Source: Candidatus Omnitrophota bacterium (GTDB lineage Bacteria; Omnitrophota; Gorgyraeia; DTHP01). Taken from it: a stretch of 5,847 bases of DNA. The DNA lies in NCBI GenBank assembly GCA_023818555.1, contig JAMWCG010000065.1, forward strand, positions 1 through 5,847, read 5' to 3'. This document shows positions 1 through 5,847 of this stretch, in pieces (the stretch's first letter is position 1; each line of letters begins with the position of its first letter). Made by a program: the position numbers and the translations under genes. Under the pieces are notes generated by a model. The model made no database searches and was not told where the DNA came from. It worked only from the letters and a program-made list of their open reading frames with translations.

Positions 1-16
1 TTCGGTTTTCACAGAC

Positions 17-90
17 TGGGCCCATGAGGATTCGAACCTCAGACCCGCTGATTATGAGTCAGCTGCTCTAACCAACTGAGCTATGGGCCC
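17..90 (-). tRNA. tRNA-Ile2 with CAU anticodon (lysidine type)
   Basis: A complete 74-nt cloverleaf can be folded on the minus strand. It has a 7-bp acceptor stem (GGGCCCA/TGGGCCC), a D stem GCTC/GAGC, an anticodon stem GCTGA/TCAGC, a 5-nt variable loop, and a T stem TGAGG/CCTCA closing the loop TTCGAAT. All stems pair perfectly. The anticodon loop is CTCATAA, so the anticodon is CAU (complement of 54-56). CAU occurs in initiator Met, elongator Met and Ile2 tRNAs. The perfect G1-C72 pair argues against an initiator. The C4-G69 and C5-G68 pairs are known determinants for the lysidine synthetase TilS, so Ile2, reading AUA, is the better call. ATA codons are used here, for example codon 4 of argB. 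The 3' CCA is not encoded (AGTC follows), so a CCA-adding enzyme is needed. The tRNA lies 107 nt after argH on the same strand. The Ile2 versus elongator Met choice is inference. Confidence 0.93.
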
Positions 91-135
91 GAAAATGCAA
101 AAAGAGCCAGTAATCCTTGAGCAGAAGTGAAAAAT

Positions 136-164
136 ATTTTACTATTGAAGACAAAAATAGGCAA
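136..164 (-). promoter_or_regulatory. Putative sigma70-type promoter for the tRNA
   Basis: In the argH-tRNA gap the minus strand carries TTGCCT (159-164; 4 of 6 matches to TTGACA) and, after a 17-nt spacer, TAAAAT (136-141; 5 of 6 matches to TATAAT). The -10 ends 45 nt before the first tRNA base, leaving a leader of about 38 nt for RNase processing. The element could give the tRNA its own transcription besides read-through from the arg operon. The gap is AT-rich, so a chance match is possible. Confidence 0.4.
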
Positions 165-197
165 GGAAAATTTTAGATTCTGTAGGATACTCCCCTG

Positions 198-1574
198 CTA
201 ATCCCTTTTTAATCTCCGTTCCCAAATCGCTAATTGGCGGGTAACTTCCGCGGGGCTTGAACCTCCGTAGGTCTTAATCCTCCTTACGGATTTCAGGGGT
301 TCAAGGAGTTCAGAAATAATTTCTTTATTTAATTCAGGAATAATTTTTTTTAGGTGCTTGTCAGACATTTCTCTAATTGGCTTTTTCTTCTCCTCACTCT
401 CTAAAATCAATTTCCCCACCAAGGTATGTGCTTTCTGCCAGGAATATCCCTTAGTGACTAAAAATTCAGCCAGGTCAGTGGAGAAAAGGAATTCCTTTGC
501 AGAGGCTTTTTTTAATCTCTCCTCATTGACCTTTATCTTAGAAATAATTTTCCCTAAAACTGAAATTGACCTTTTGATAATCTCTACCGAATCAAATAGG
601 GGAGGTTTATCCAGTTGCATATCCCGATTATAACTTAAAGGTAAACCTTTCATCGTTACCAAAACTGAAATCAAATCCCCGTAAATCTTTCCAGAATAGC
701 CGCGGATAAGTTCTAAGGGGTCAGGGTTTTTCTTGTGGGGCAGAATACTTGAACCTGTAAAATGGGCATCGTCTCCCTCTATAAAGCCGATTTCATCAGA
801 AGAAAATAAAATTAAATCTTCACAAATCCGTGAAAGGTGCATCCCTAAAATAGAGAGATTAGAAAGGACTTCAATTACAAAGTCTCTATCGCTTACCGCA
901 TCAAGGCTATTTTCGGAGACACAGGAAAAACCCAATTCTTTAGCCAAAAAGAACCTATCCAAAGGTAAAGTGCTTCCCCTGCCCGCCCCGCTCCCCAAGG
1001 GCATTATATCTATTCTTTCTAAAGATTCTTTTAATCTCTCTTTGTCTCGCTCCAACATTTGCAGATAAGCCAAAAATTGATGTGCAAAGATTATACACTG
1101 GGCATTTTTAAGATGGGTATAGAAAGGTATAGTTAGAGCCTTTAGTTTTTTTGCTCTCTCCAATAAACTTATTTGCAATTTTCTTATTCTCCCAATTATC
1201 TCTTTGACTTCATTCCTACAATAAAGACGCAAATCCAAAACTACCTGGTCATTCCTTGACCTTCCAATGTGTAATTTGTCAGCAACATCTCCTACTCTTT
1301 TTCTTAAGAGATTGATTACCAAAGTATGAATATCTTCCTCATTTTCAAATTTAATCTTAAGAATTTCTTTCTTTACCTCCTTTAATCCTTCTACCAATAA
1401 TTCTTTTTCTTTTTGGGAAATAATTCCAGATTTCCCTAACATCTTAGCATGGGCAATACTTCCTTCTATGTCATAAAATGCCAAGCGCTTATCAAAGGAA
1501 ATACTTTTGGTAAATTCAAAAATCTCTTTATCCAGTTTTTTCTTAAACCTCCCTCCCCACAATTTTTCCCCCAT
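198..1574 (-). CDS. argH: Argininosuccinate lyase (EC 4.3.2.1)
   Basis: The last enzyme of arginine synthesis; it splits argininosuccinate into arginine and fumarate in the cytoplasm, as a homotetramer in known members. The length of 458 aa is normal for the family. Visible landmarks are LWGGRF (5-10), GRSRNDQ (104-110), YTHL (152-155, with T153 and H154 matching catalytic positions), NSLDAVSDRDF (222-232), the flexible catalytic loop GSSILPHKKNPD (274-285) and LPLSYNRDMQ (311-320). The start is supported by a strong Shine-Dalgarno sequence, GAGGGAG at 1579-1585, four bases before the ATG. The gene starts 19 nt after the argG stop and is the last protein gene of the cluster. Several positions beside the active site differ from the usual family sequence (I103, F151, K156, N157, C160, L278, H280), although core catalytic residues remain. 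No fused acetyltransferase domain is present. No convincing terminator follows, so transcription may continue into the tRNA. Confidence 0.96.
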   Translation of the reverse strand: MGEKLWGGRFKKKLDKEIFEFTKSISFDKRLAFYDIEGSIAHAKMLGKSGIISQKEKELLVEGLKEVKKEILKIKFENEEDIHTLVINLLRKRVGDVADKLHIGRSRNDQVVLDLRLYCRNEVKEIIGRIRKLQISLLERAKKLKALTIPFYTHLKNAQCIIFAHQFLAYLQMLERDKERLKESLERIDIMPLGSGAGRGSTLPLDRFFLAKELGFSCVSENSLDAVSDRDFVIEVLSNLSILGMHLSRICEDLILFSSDEIGFIEGDDAHFTGSSILPHKKNPDPLELIRGYSGKIYGDLISVLVTMKGLPLSYNRDMQLDKPPLFDSVEIIKRSISVLGKIISKIKVNEERLKKASAKEFLFSTDLAEFLVTKGYSWQKAHTLVGKLILESEEKKKPIREMSDKHLKKIIPELNKEIISELLEPLKSVRRIKTYGGSSPAEVTRQLAIWERRLKRD

Positions 1575-1588
1575 CTTTCTCCCTCTAT

Positions 1589-1616
1589 ATTTGCTATTTG
1601 CTATTTGATTTTTGAT
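1589..1616 (-). repeat. Heptanucleotide tandem repeat, four units, across the argG stop codon
   Basis: Read on the minus strand, four consecutive 7-nt units occur: ATCAAAA, ATCAAAT, AGCAAAT, AGCAAAT, followed by a decayed AT. The last two units are identical and the others differ by one or two bases. The repeat encodes the last six ArgG residues (QKSNSK), supplies its TAG stop (1594-1596), and ends just before the argH Shine-Dalgarno sequence. Because 7 is not a multiple of 3, changes in unit number shift the reading frame. Short heptamer repeats are known from cyanobacteria (STRR sequences). Whether this one belongs to a genome-wide family cannot be told from one copy. Confidence 0.8.
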
Positions 1617-2781
1617 ATCTATATGGCATTGCCCAGATTTTAATAAAACCTTCGGCTAACTTCTGGTCAAATTTACTTTCTTTACCATAAGTGGCGAGTT
1701 CTTTTTTATATAAAGAAATGGGGGACTTTCTCCCCACGGGAATACAAGCACCTCTAAAAAGTTTCAAACGCACAGCACCAGTGAGATTCTCCTGAATTTT
1801 ATCTATAAAACTATCCAAAGCACTCCGTAAAGGGGTAAACCAGAGTCCGTAATAAACGAGTTCTGCATATTTAGAAGAAATAGTGGGTTTAAAATGTAAA
1901 ACCTCACGGTCTAAATTCAAAGATTCCAATTCTTGATGGGCTGAATAAAGGATGGTGGGAGAAGGTGCTTCATAGATTTCTCTACTTTTTATCCCCACTA
2001 AACGATTCTCTATTAAATCCGTCCTCCCGATTCCATATTCTCCTCCCAATTTATTCAGTTTTTCTACCAAATCTATGGAGATAAATTTTTTACCATTAAT
2101 CTTTTCAGGTATCCCCTTCTCAAAATAGACTTCCAGATATAAAGGATTTTTAGGGGTATCAGAAATAGATTTAGTCATCTGATAGGCATCTTCAGGAGGT
2201 TCATTCCAGGGGTCCTCCAATCTCCCACATTCAATACTTATTCCCCAGAGATTACGGTCAATAGAGTAAGGGCTCTTTTTGGTTATCTCCACAGGAATGT
2301 TATTTTTTTGCGCATACTCTATTTCTTCATCCCGCGATTTCAATTCCCAGATTCTTAAAGGAGCAATTATCTTTAAATGCGGGGCAAGTAAGGAAACCGA
2401 AACTTCAAAACGGACCTGGTCATTTCCTTTCCCTGTGCAACCGTGAGAAACAAACTCTGCTTTTTCTTTTTTAGCAATCTCTACTAAGTATTTGGCAATC
2501 AAAGGTCTACTTAAGGCAGTGGATAAGAAATACTTACCTTCATAAATAGCGCCTGCCTTTAGAGCTCTCCAGCAATACTCTTCTATAAATTCTTTCTTCA
2601 AATCCTTGACATAAACATTATCTGCCCCGATTAATTTTGCCTTTTCTGAAATTTTCCTTAAATCTTTACCCTGGCCAACATCGGCCAAAAAAGCAATTAC
2701 ACTAAACCCTTTTTTCTTCAACCAGTGCAAAGCAACTGAGGTATCTAATCCTCCCGAATAAGCCAAAACAGTCTTCTTCAT
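1594..2781 (-). CDS. argG: Argininosuccinate synthase (EC 6.3.4.5)
   Basis: Joins citrulline and aspartate, using ATP split to AMP and pyrophosphate, to form argininosuccinate. It is a cytoplasmic enzyme. The N-terminal ATP pyrophosphatase loop AYSGGLDTS (7-15) is intact. SHGCTGKGNDQVRFE (112-126) is the aspartate/citrulline binding segment. SIDRNLWG (173-180) with IECG (182-185) and EYGIGRTDLIENR (248-260) are also typical. The length of 395 aa and this motif set match the common short bacterial form. The ATG has a good Shine-Dalgarno sequence, AGGTGG at 2785-2790, in the 13-nt gap after argF. The family normally ends near GFIKIW (378-383) plus a short tail. Here the last six residues, QKSNSK, come from a heptamer repeat that also makes the stop codon, so this tail is probably not functionally important. 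Confidence 0.97.
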   Translation of the reverse strand: MKKTVLAYSGGLDTSVALHWLKKKGFSVIAFLADVGQGKDLRKISEKAKLIGADNVYVKDLKKEFIEEYCWRALKAGAIYEGKYFLSTALSRPLIAKYLVEIAKKEKAEFVSHGCTGKGNDQVRFEVSVSLLAPHLKIIAPLRIWELKSRDEEIEYAQKNNIPVEITKKSPYSIDRNLWGISIECGRLEDPWNEPPEDAYQMTKSISDTPKNPLYLEVYFEKGIPEKINGKKFISIDLVEKLNKLGGEYGIGRTDLIENRLVGIKSREIYEAPSPTILYSAHQELESLNLDREVLHFKPTISSKYAELVYYGLWFTPLRSALDSFIDKIQENLTGAVRLKLFRGACIPVGRKSPISLYKKELATYGKESKFDQKLAEGFIKIWAMPYRYQKSNSK

Positions 2782-2794
2782 CGTCCACCTCTAT

Positions 2795-3709
2795 TTACCC
2801 TAAAAGTTTTATCAGGATTGCTTTCTGAAGATGTAATCTGTTTTCTGCCTGTTCAAAGACAAGCGATTTTTCATTCTCTATGACTTCATCAGTAATTTCC
2901 TCCCCTCTATGACAGGGAAGACAGTGAAGAATGTAAGGAGTATTCTTAGCCAGAGAAAGTAATTTCTTATTAATCTGAAAGCCCTTAAAATCTTGCAATC
3001 GCTTTCTCCTTTCTTTCTCCTGGCCCATGCTTACCCAAACATCCGTATAGAGAAATTCTACATTTTTTGCTACTTCTAAGGGAGAACTACACAATTTAAT
3101 TTCCGCTTTACTTCTATAAGCAAACTTTTTTGCCTCTTCTAAAATATCCTTATCTGGAGCATATCCCTTAGGCGTGGAGATATAAAGGTTTATCCCCAAT
3201 TTACTACAACCATAAAGAAGAGAGTGCAGTACATTATTCCCATCTCCAATAAATCCTAAATTAATTCCCTTTACTTTACCCTTTTTCTCTTTTATGGTAA
3301 AAATATCTGACAAAGCCTGACAGGGATGGAGGAGGTCCGATAATCCATTAATCACCGGAACAGTGGCATACTTCGCCATCTGCAAAACATTCTCATGGGA
3401 AAAAGTGCGTAAAACTATTCCCTCCACATATCTGCTCAATGTCCGGGCAATATCCTTAATCGGTTCTCTAATCCCTAACTTTGCTTGCTCGGGACCTAAA
3501 TATAAAGCATTTCCTCCTAACTGATACATCCCTACCATAAAAGAAACATAGGTTCTTAAAGAAGGCTTTTCAAAAACGAGCACAATTGTTTTCCCCTTCA
3601 ATAGAGAGGAAAACTTTTGGGGGTTATTTTTTATTGCTTCTGCCAATTGAATAATTTCTCCAATCTCCTCTTTCTCCCAATCTTTTATACTAATAAAATC
3701 CCTTTTCAT
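2795..3709 (-). CDS. argF: Ornithine carbamoyltransferase (EC 2.1.3.3)
   Basis: Transfers the carbamoyl group of carbamoyl phosphate to ornithine, giving citrulline. The 304-aa length is typical. The carbamoyl-phosphate domain carries SLRT (50-53), LRT (100-102) and HPCQ (128-131). The ornithine domain carries GDGNN (155-159), DVWVSMGQE (223-231, the SMG loop) and HCLPCHRGEE (262-271) with the reactive cysteine C263. R291 near the C-terminus fits the final substrate-binding arginine. The SMG loop and the argB/argD/argG context favour ornithine over N-acetyl- or N-succinyl-ornithine as substrate. Only one base separates its ATG from the argD stop (TAAAATG), and the upstream GGA-like signal is weak, so translation is probably coupled to argD. 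Oddities: the usual SxRTR...E pattern reads SLRTYVSFM here (Y54 and M58), and the usual alanine in HCLPAHRG is C266. Confidence 0.95.
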   Translation of the reverse strand: MKRDFISIKDWEKEEIGEIIQLAEAIKNNPQKFSSLLKGKTIVLVFEKPSLRTYVSFMVGMYQLGGNALYLGPEQAKLGIREPIKDIARTLSRYVEGIVLRTFSHENVLQMAKYATVPVINGLSDLLHPCQALSDIFTIKEKKGKVKGINLGFIGDGNNVLHSLLYGCSKLGINLYISTPKGYAPDKDILEEAKKFAYRSKAEIKLCSSPLEVAKNVEFLYTDVWVSMGQEKERRKRLQDFKGFQINKKLLSLAKNTPYILHCLPCHRGEEITDEVIENEKSLVFEQAENRLHLQKAILIKLLG

Positions 3710-3710
3710 T

Positions 3711-4910
3711 TTACTTGCTTTCCACTGCTAAGCTGGTATTCTTAAGCACATTTTCCAATATCCGGATTGCTTTATCAATCTCTTTCTTTTTTACATTTAT
3801 TGCCGGCATAATCCGTAAAATCCGTTCTTGAGTGCAATTTATTAAAAGACCATTTTTAGCCGACTCTTCCACTATAGACTTTCCGGGGATATTCAATTCC
3901 AGCGCTAACATTAATCCCATCCCCCTTATCTCTTTAATAAAACTAAACTTTTCCTTTAAACCCGCAAGTCTATCTCTTAAATAATTGCCCATTTCAAGAC
4001 AATTTTTCAAAAGATTTTCTTTTTGGATTGTCTCAAAAACTGCAAGTGCTGCTTTGCAGACCACCGGACTTCCTCCAAAAGTTGAAGCGTGCATTCCCGG
4101 TTTAAAAAGGTCAGCAATCTCTTCACGCGCCACCATCGCTCCAATGGGTAAACCACCTCCTAAAGATTTTGCTAAAGTCATAATATCAGGAATTATTCCA
4201 TAATGCTGGTAACAAAAAATTTTTCCAGTTCTCCCCATTCCCGTTTGCACTTCATCTACAATTAAAAGCATCCTCCTTTCATCACACAACTTACGCAGTT
4301 TCTTAACAAAATCAAAATCTGCTATCCTTATACCTCCCTCTCCCTGAATCAATTCAATGATAATGGCAATCGTTTTTTCACTAACCGCCTTTTCTACTGC
4401 TTTGAAGTCATTGAAAGGAACACAAACAAAACCGGGAACTAAAGGGGCAAAACCTTCCTGATATTTCTTCTGACCGGTAGCCGAGATAGCTGCCAAAGTC
4501 CTTCCATGGAAAGAATTTTCAAAAGAAATTATTTCAAATCTTTTTCCTCCTCCGTAGATGCGTGCCAGTTTAAAGGCTGCTTCGTTAGCTTCTGCTCCTG
4601 AGTTACAAAAAAATACTTTTCCTGGAAAAGAAAGCTCAATAATTTTCTTTGCCAAACGTGCCTGAAGATGATGATAGTAGTTGTTAGAAACATGGAGCAG
4701 TCTCTTTGCCTGTTCCTTTATGCTTGAGGTTACCTTCGGATAACAGTGTCCTAAACCACTTACCCCCCAGCCAGGGAAGAAATCAAGGTATTCTCTTTGT
4801 TCCAGGTCCCAAACCCGCGAACCTTTACCCCTGGCAAGAGAAATTGGCATACGCGTATAAGTATTCAACACATATTTCTCATACAACTTTATTACCTCTT
4901 CTGTCTTCAT
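3711..4910 (-). CDS. argD: Acetylornithine aminotransferase (EC 2.6.1.11), PLP class III
   Basis: Transfers an amino group from glutamate to N-acetylglutamate 5-semialdehyde, giving N-acetylornithine. It is a cytoplasmic PLP enzyme, dimeric in known members. The length of 399 aa is typical. Visible are NSGAEANEAA (103-112, cofactor phosphate binding), FHGRT (134-138), IVDEVQTGMGRTG (217-229, with D219 contacting the PLP ring nitrogen), LAKSLGGGLPIGA (246-258, with K248 the PLP-linked lysine) and STFGGSP (276-282). The operon position between argB and argF supports ArgD over other class III ornithine or 4-aminobutyrate aminotransferases. It may also serve lysine synthesis as a succinyl-DAP aminotransferase, as known in E. 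coli, but nothing here tests that. The start has GAGGG at 4915-4919, four bases upstream, in the 19-nt gap after argB. The usual EPxQGEGG segment reads ELIQGEGG (L187). The N-terminal DFFPGWGV (43-50) resembles PVC-group versions as I remember them. Confidence 0.95.
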   Translation of the reverse strand: MKTEEVIKLYEKYVLNTYTRMPISLARGKGSRVWDLEQREYLDFFPGWGVSGLGHCYPKVTSSIKEQAKRLLHVSNNYYHHLQARLAKKIIELSFPGKVFFCNSGAEANEAAFKLARIYGGGKRFEIISFENSFHGRTLAAISATGQKKYQEGFAPLVPGFVCVPFNDFKAVEKAVSEKTIAIIIELIQGEGGIRIADFDFVKKLRKLCDERRMLLIVDEVQTGMGRTGKIFCYQHYGIIPDIMTLAKSLGGGLPIGAMVAREEIADLFKPGMHASTFGGSPVVCKAALAVFETIQKENLLKNCLEMGNYLRDRLAGLKEKFSFIKEIRGMGLMLALELNIPGKSIVEESAKNGLLINCTQERILRIMPAINVKKKEIDKAIRILENVLKNTSLAVESK

Positions 4911-4929
4911 CCTTCCCTCAATATCTACT

Positions 4930-5790
4930 CTATCCTTTTACAATCTCCGTTCCTATCCCTTTATCCGTAAAAATCTCCAGGAGTATTACATGACTAATCC
5001 GCCCATCTACAATATGCGTCTTCTTCACCCCTCCTCCCAGTGCTTCTATGCAAGCCTTTACCTTAGGAATCATCCCGCTTTGAATCACTTTTCGCTCAAT
5101 CAACTCTTCTACTTCCTTTTGAGTAAGGGTGGAGATTAGAGAACCCTCGTCTTCGGGATTGCGTAAAATCCCTTTCGTATCGGTAAGAATAATCAACTTC
5201 TCCGCTTTAAGATTTACCGCAATCGCTGCAGCAACCTCATCGGCATTCACATTGTAAGTAAGTTTATCTTTCCCTTTCCCTAAGGGGGCAATTATAGGAA
5301 TGGCTTTCTCCCTTAAAGCAGTTTTTATGGGCTGGGAATTTATTTCCGTAATTTCTCCCACAAAACCCAAATCAATCTCTCCTTCCATTTTCTTCTTCAC
5401 CCTAATAATTTCTTCTTTTCTCCCCTCCCATCCCCTTGCCTCCACCCCGAGTTCTTTAACCATACTCACCAGTTTCTGATTTATCTCCTTCAAGGTATCT
5501 TCCACAATTTTTATCATCGTCTCATCCGTAACCCTTCTTCCCTCTACAAACTTCGCTACTCTGCCCAATTGTGCCGCTCTCTGATTGATAAACGGCCCTC
5601 CCCCGTGGACAAGCACAGGTCTTATTCCTACAAAATATAAAAAAATAAGGTCCTCTAAAAGATTTTTTTGTGCAGTTTCACTGAGAATTATTTTGCCTCC
5701 ATATTTAATCACGAAAATTTTATTCCGGAAAGCCTTTATGTAAGGCATTGCCTCAATTAAAACATCTGCTTTTTTAATTATCTCTTCCAT
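4930..5790 (-). CDS. argB: Acetylglutamate kinase (EC 2.7.2.8), probably arginine-sensitive
   Basis: Phosphorylates N-acetylglutamate with ATP, the usual control step when acetyl is recycled by ArgJ. The 286-aa protein shows IKYGG (28-32, catalytic K29), HGGGP (62-66), RRVTD (85-89, substrate arginine), NVNAD (180-184, catalytic D184), ILTDTKG (201-207), GMIPKV (239-244, ATP-binding K243) and a HIVDGR...GIGTEIV end. The first ~22 residues form the extra N-terminal helix (ADVLIEAMPYIKAF) that builds the hexameric ring and arginine site in arginine-inhibited kinases such as those of Thermotoga and Pseudomonas; E. coli lacks it. This suggests feedback inhibition by arginine. The ATG is the furthest upstream possible, since an in-frame TGA lies four codons before it, but no Shine-Dalgarno sequence precedes it. 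Oddities: GWEGRKEE (120-127) replaces the usual GLSGKDG-type segment, and RVTD-E-TM is one residue shorter than usual. Confidence 0.96.
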   Translation of the reverse strand: MEEIIKKADVLIEAMPYIKAFRNKIFVIKYGGKIILSETAQKNLLEDLIFLYFVGIRPVLVHGGGPFINQRAAQLGRVAKFVEGRRVTDETMIKIVEDTLKEINQKLVSMVKELGVEARGWEGRKEEIIRVKKKMEGEIDLGFVGEITEINSQPIKTALREKAIPIIAPLGKGKDKLTYNVNADEVAAAIAVNLKAEKLIILTDTKGILRNPEDEGSLISTLTQKEVEELIERKVIQSGMIPKVKACIEALGGGVKKTHIVDGRISHVILLEIFTDKGIGTEIVKG

Positions 5791-5820
5791 AGAAATAGTT
5801 CAGGAGTTAAATCGGTTAAA

Positions 5821-5847
5821 CTATTCATAGCTGGCATTAATTTTTAC
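5821..5847 (-). CDS. argJ: C-terminal end of glutamate N-acetyltransferase (partial, enters from the right edge)
   Basis: The last 27 bases, read on the minus strand from the window edge, give VKINASYE and then TAG. This closely resembles the conserved C-terminus of ArgJ proteins, which usually end in something like VKINASYRT or INADYTT. The stop lies 30 nt before argB, and argJ-argB is a very common gene order. ArgJ moves the acetyl group from N-acetylornithine to glutamate, and in bifunctional members it can also use acetyl-CoA; it is made as a precursor that cleaves itself into two chains. Only eight codons are visible, so the call rests on the motif, frame and position together. This ending lacks the usual final Arg-Thr. 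Confidence 0.8.
   Translation of the reverse strand, partial: VKINASYE

Noticed and set aside
17..90. Initiator or elongator methionine tRNA
   Set aside because: The G1-C72 pair is against an initiator. The C4-G69/C5-G68 pairs favour the lysidine-modified Ile2 type over elongator Met, though elongator Met is not fully excluded.
131..141. AT-rich palindrome AAAATATTTT as an operator or terminator
   Set aside because: It is short, AT-only and expected by chance here. Part of it is better explained as the putative -10 element.
165..178. Possible terminator hairpin at the AAAATTTT palindrome after argH
   Set aside because: It is only an AT palindrome with no loop, no GC stem and no T-run after it on the minus strand.
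358..633. Plus-strand open frame of 91 codons
   Set aside because: It lies wholly inside argH on the opposite strand, has no recognisable domain and has no ribosome-binding context. It is a shadow of the purine-rich gene.
733..1068. Plus-strand open frame of 111 codons
   Set aside because: It is antisense to conserved argH motifs and has low-complexity Ser/Leu/Lys content, so it is a shadow frame.
1449..1643. Plus-strand open frame of 64 codons across the argG-argH gap
   Set aside because: It is antisense to the argH start and to the heptamer repeat, whose translation explains its FAICYLIFDIY stretch.
3985..4203. Plus-strand open frame of 72 codons
   Set aside because: It is antisense to the PLP-lysine region of argD and has no independent support.
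4706..4993. Plus-strand open frame of 95 codons across the argB-argD gap
   Set aside because: It is antisense to argD and argB, has Pro/Ser/Leu-rich shadow composition and matches no recognisable family.
1..5847. Novel defence system, mobile element or CRISPR array
   Set aside because: Every long minus-strand frame is a standard arginine-synthesis enzyme. No transposase, inverted terminal repeats, spacer-repeat array or unknown gene was seen.

Overview
This window is the distal part of a bacterial arginine-biosynthesis operon. All genes are on the minus strand, and an isoleucine tRNA follows on the same strand. In transcription order (right to left) they are: the last eight codons of argJ, argB, argD, argF, argG, argH, then tRNA-Ile2(CAU). 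The gaps are 30, 19, 1, 13 and 19 nt, so one polycistronic mRNA is very likely. No internal terminator is visible.

Together the enzymes cover most of ornithine and arginine synthesis. ArgJ recycles acetyl from N-acetylornithine to glutamate. ArgB phosphorylates N-acetylglutamate. ArgD transaminates the semialdehyde. ArgF carbamoylates ornithine to citrulline. ArgG and ArgH convert citrulline to arginine. Only argC and the start of argJ are missing, and they presumably lie beyond the right edge. ArgB has the N-terminal helix typical of arginine-inhibited kinases, which fits an acetyl-recycling pathway with ArgJ.

Organism: a low-GC bacterium. The coding strand is purine-rich, the proteins are rich in Lys, Glu and Ile, arginine is often AGA/AGG, isoleucine is sometimes ATA, and the tRNA lacks an encoded CCA end. 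The JBDFGH order and the 'DFFPGWGV' stretch in ArgD remind me of PVC-related candidate phyla such as Omnitrophota. That is a weak inference from memory, not a search result.

Region by region: 1-16 shows nothing recognisable; 17-90 is the tRNA; 91-197 is AT-rich with a plausible promoter for the tRNA; 198-5790 is argH to argB; 5791-5820 is the argJ-argB gap; 5821-5847 is the argJ tail. There is no gene-free stretch over 300 bases.

I see no undescribed defence system, mobile element or CRISPR array. The most unusual structure is a heptanucleotide tandem repeat that supplies the argG stop codon. Losing one unit would fuse argG in frame to argH. Other points worth checking are unusual residues next to active sites in ArgH, ArgF, ArgB and ArgD, and the lack of a Shine-Dalgarno sequence before argB.
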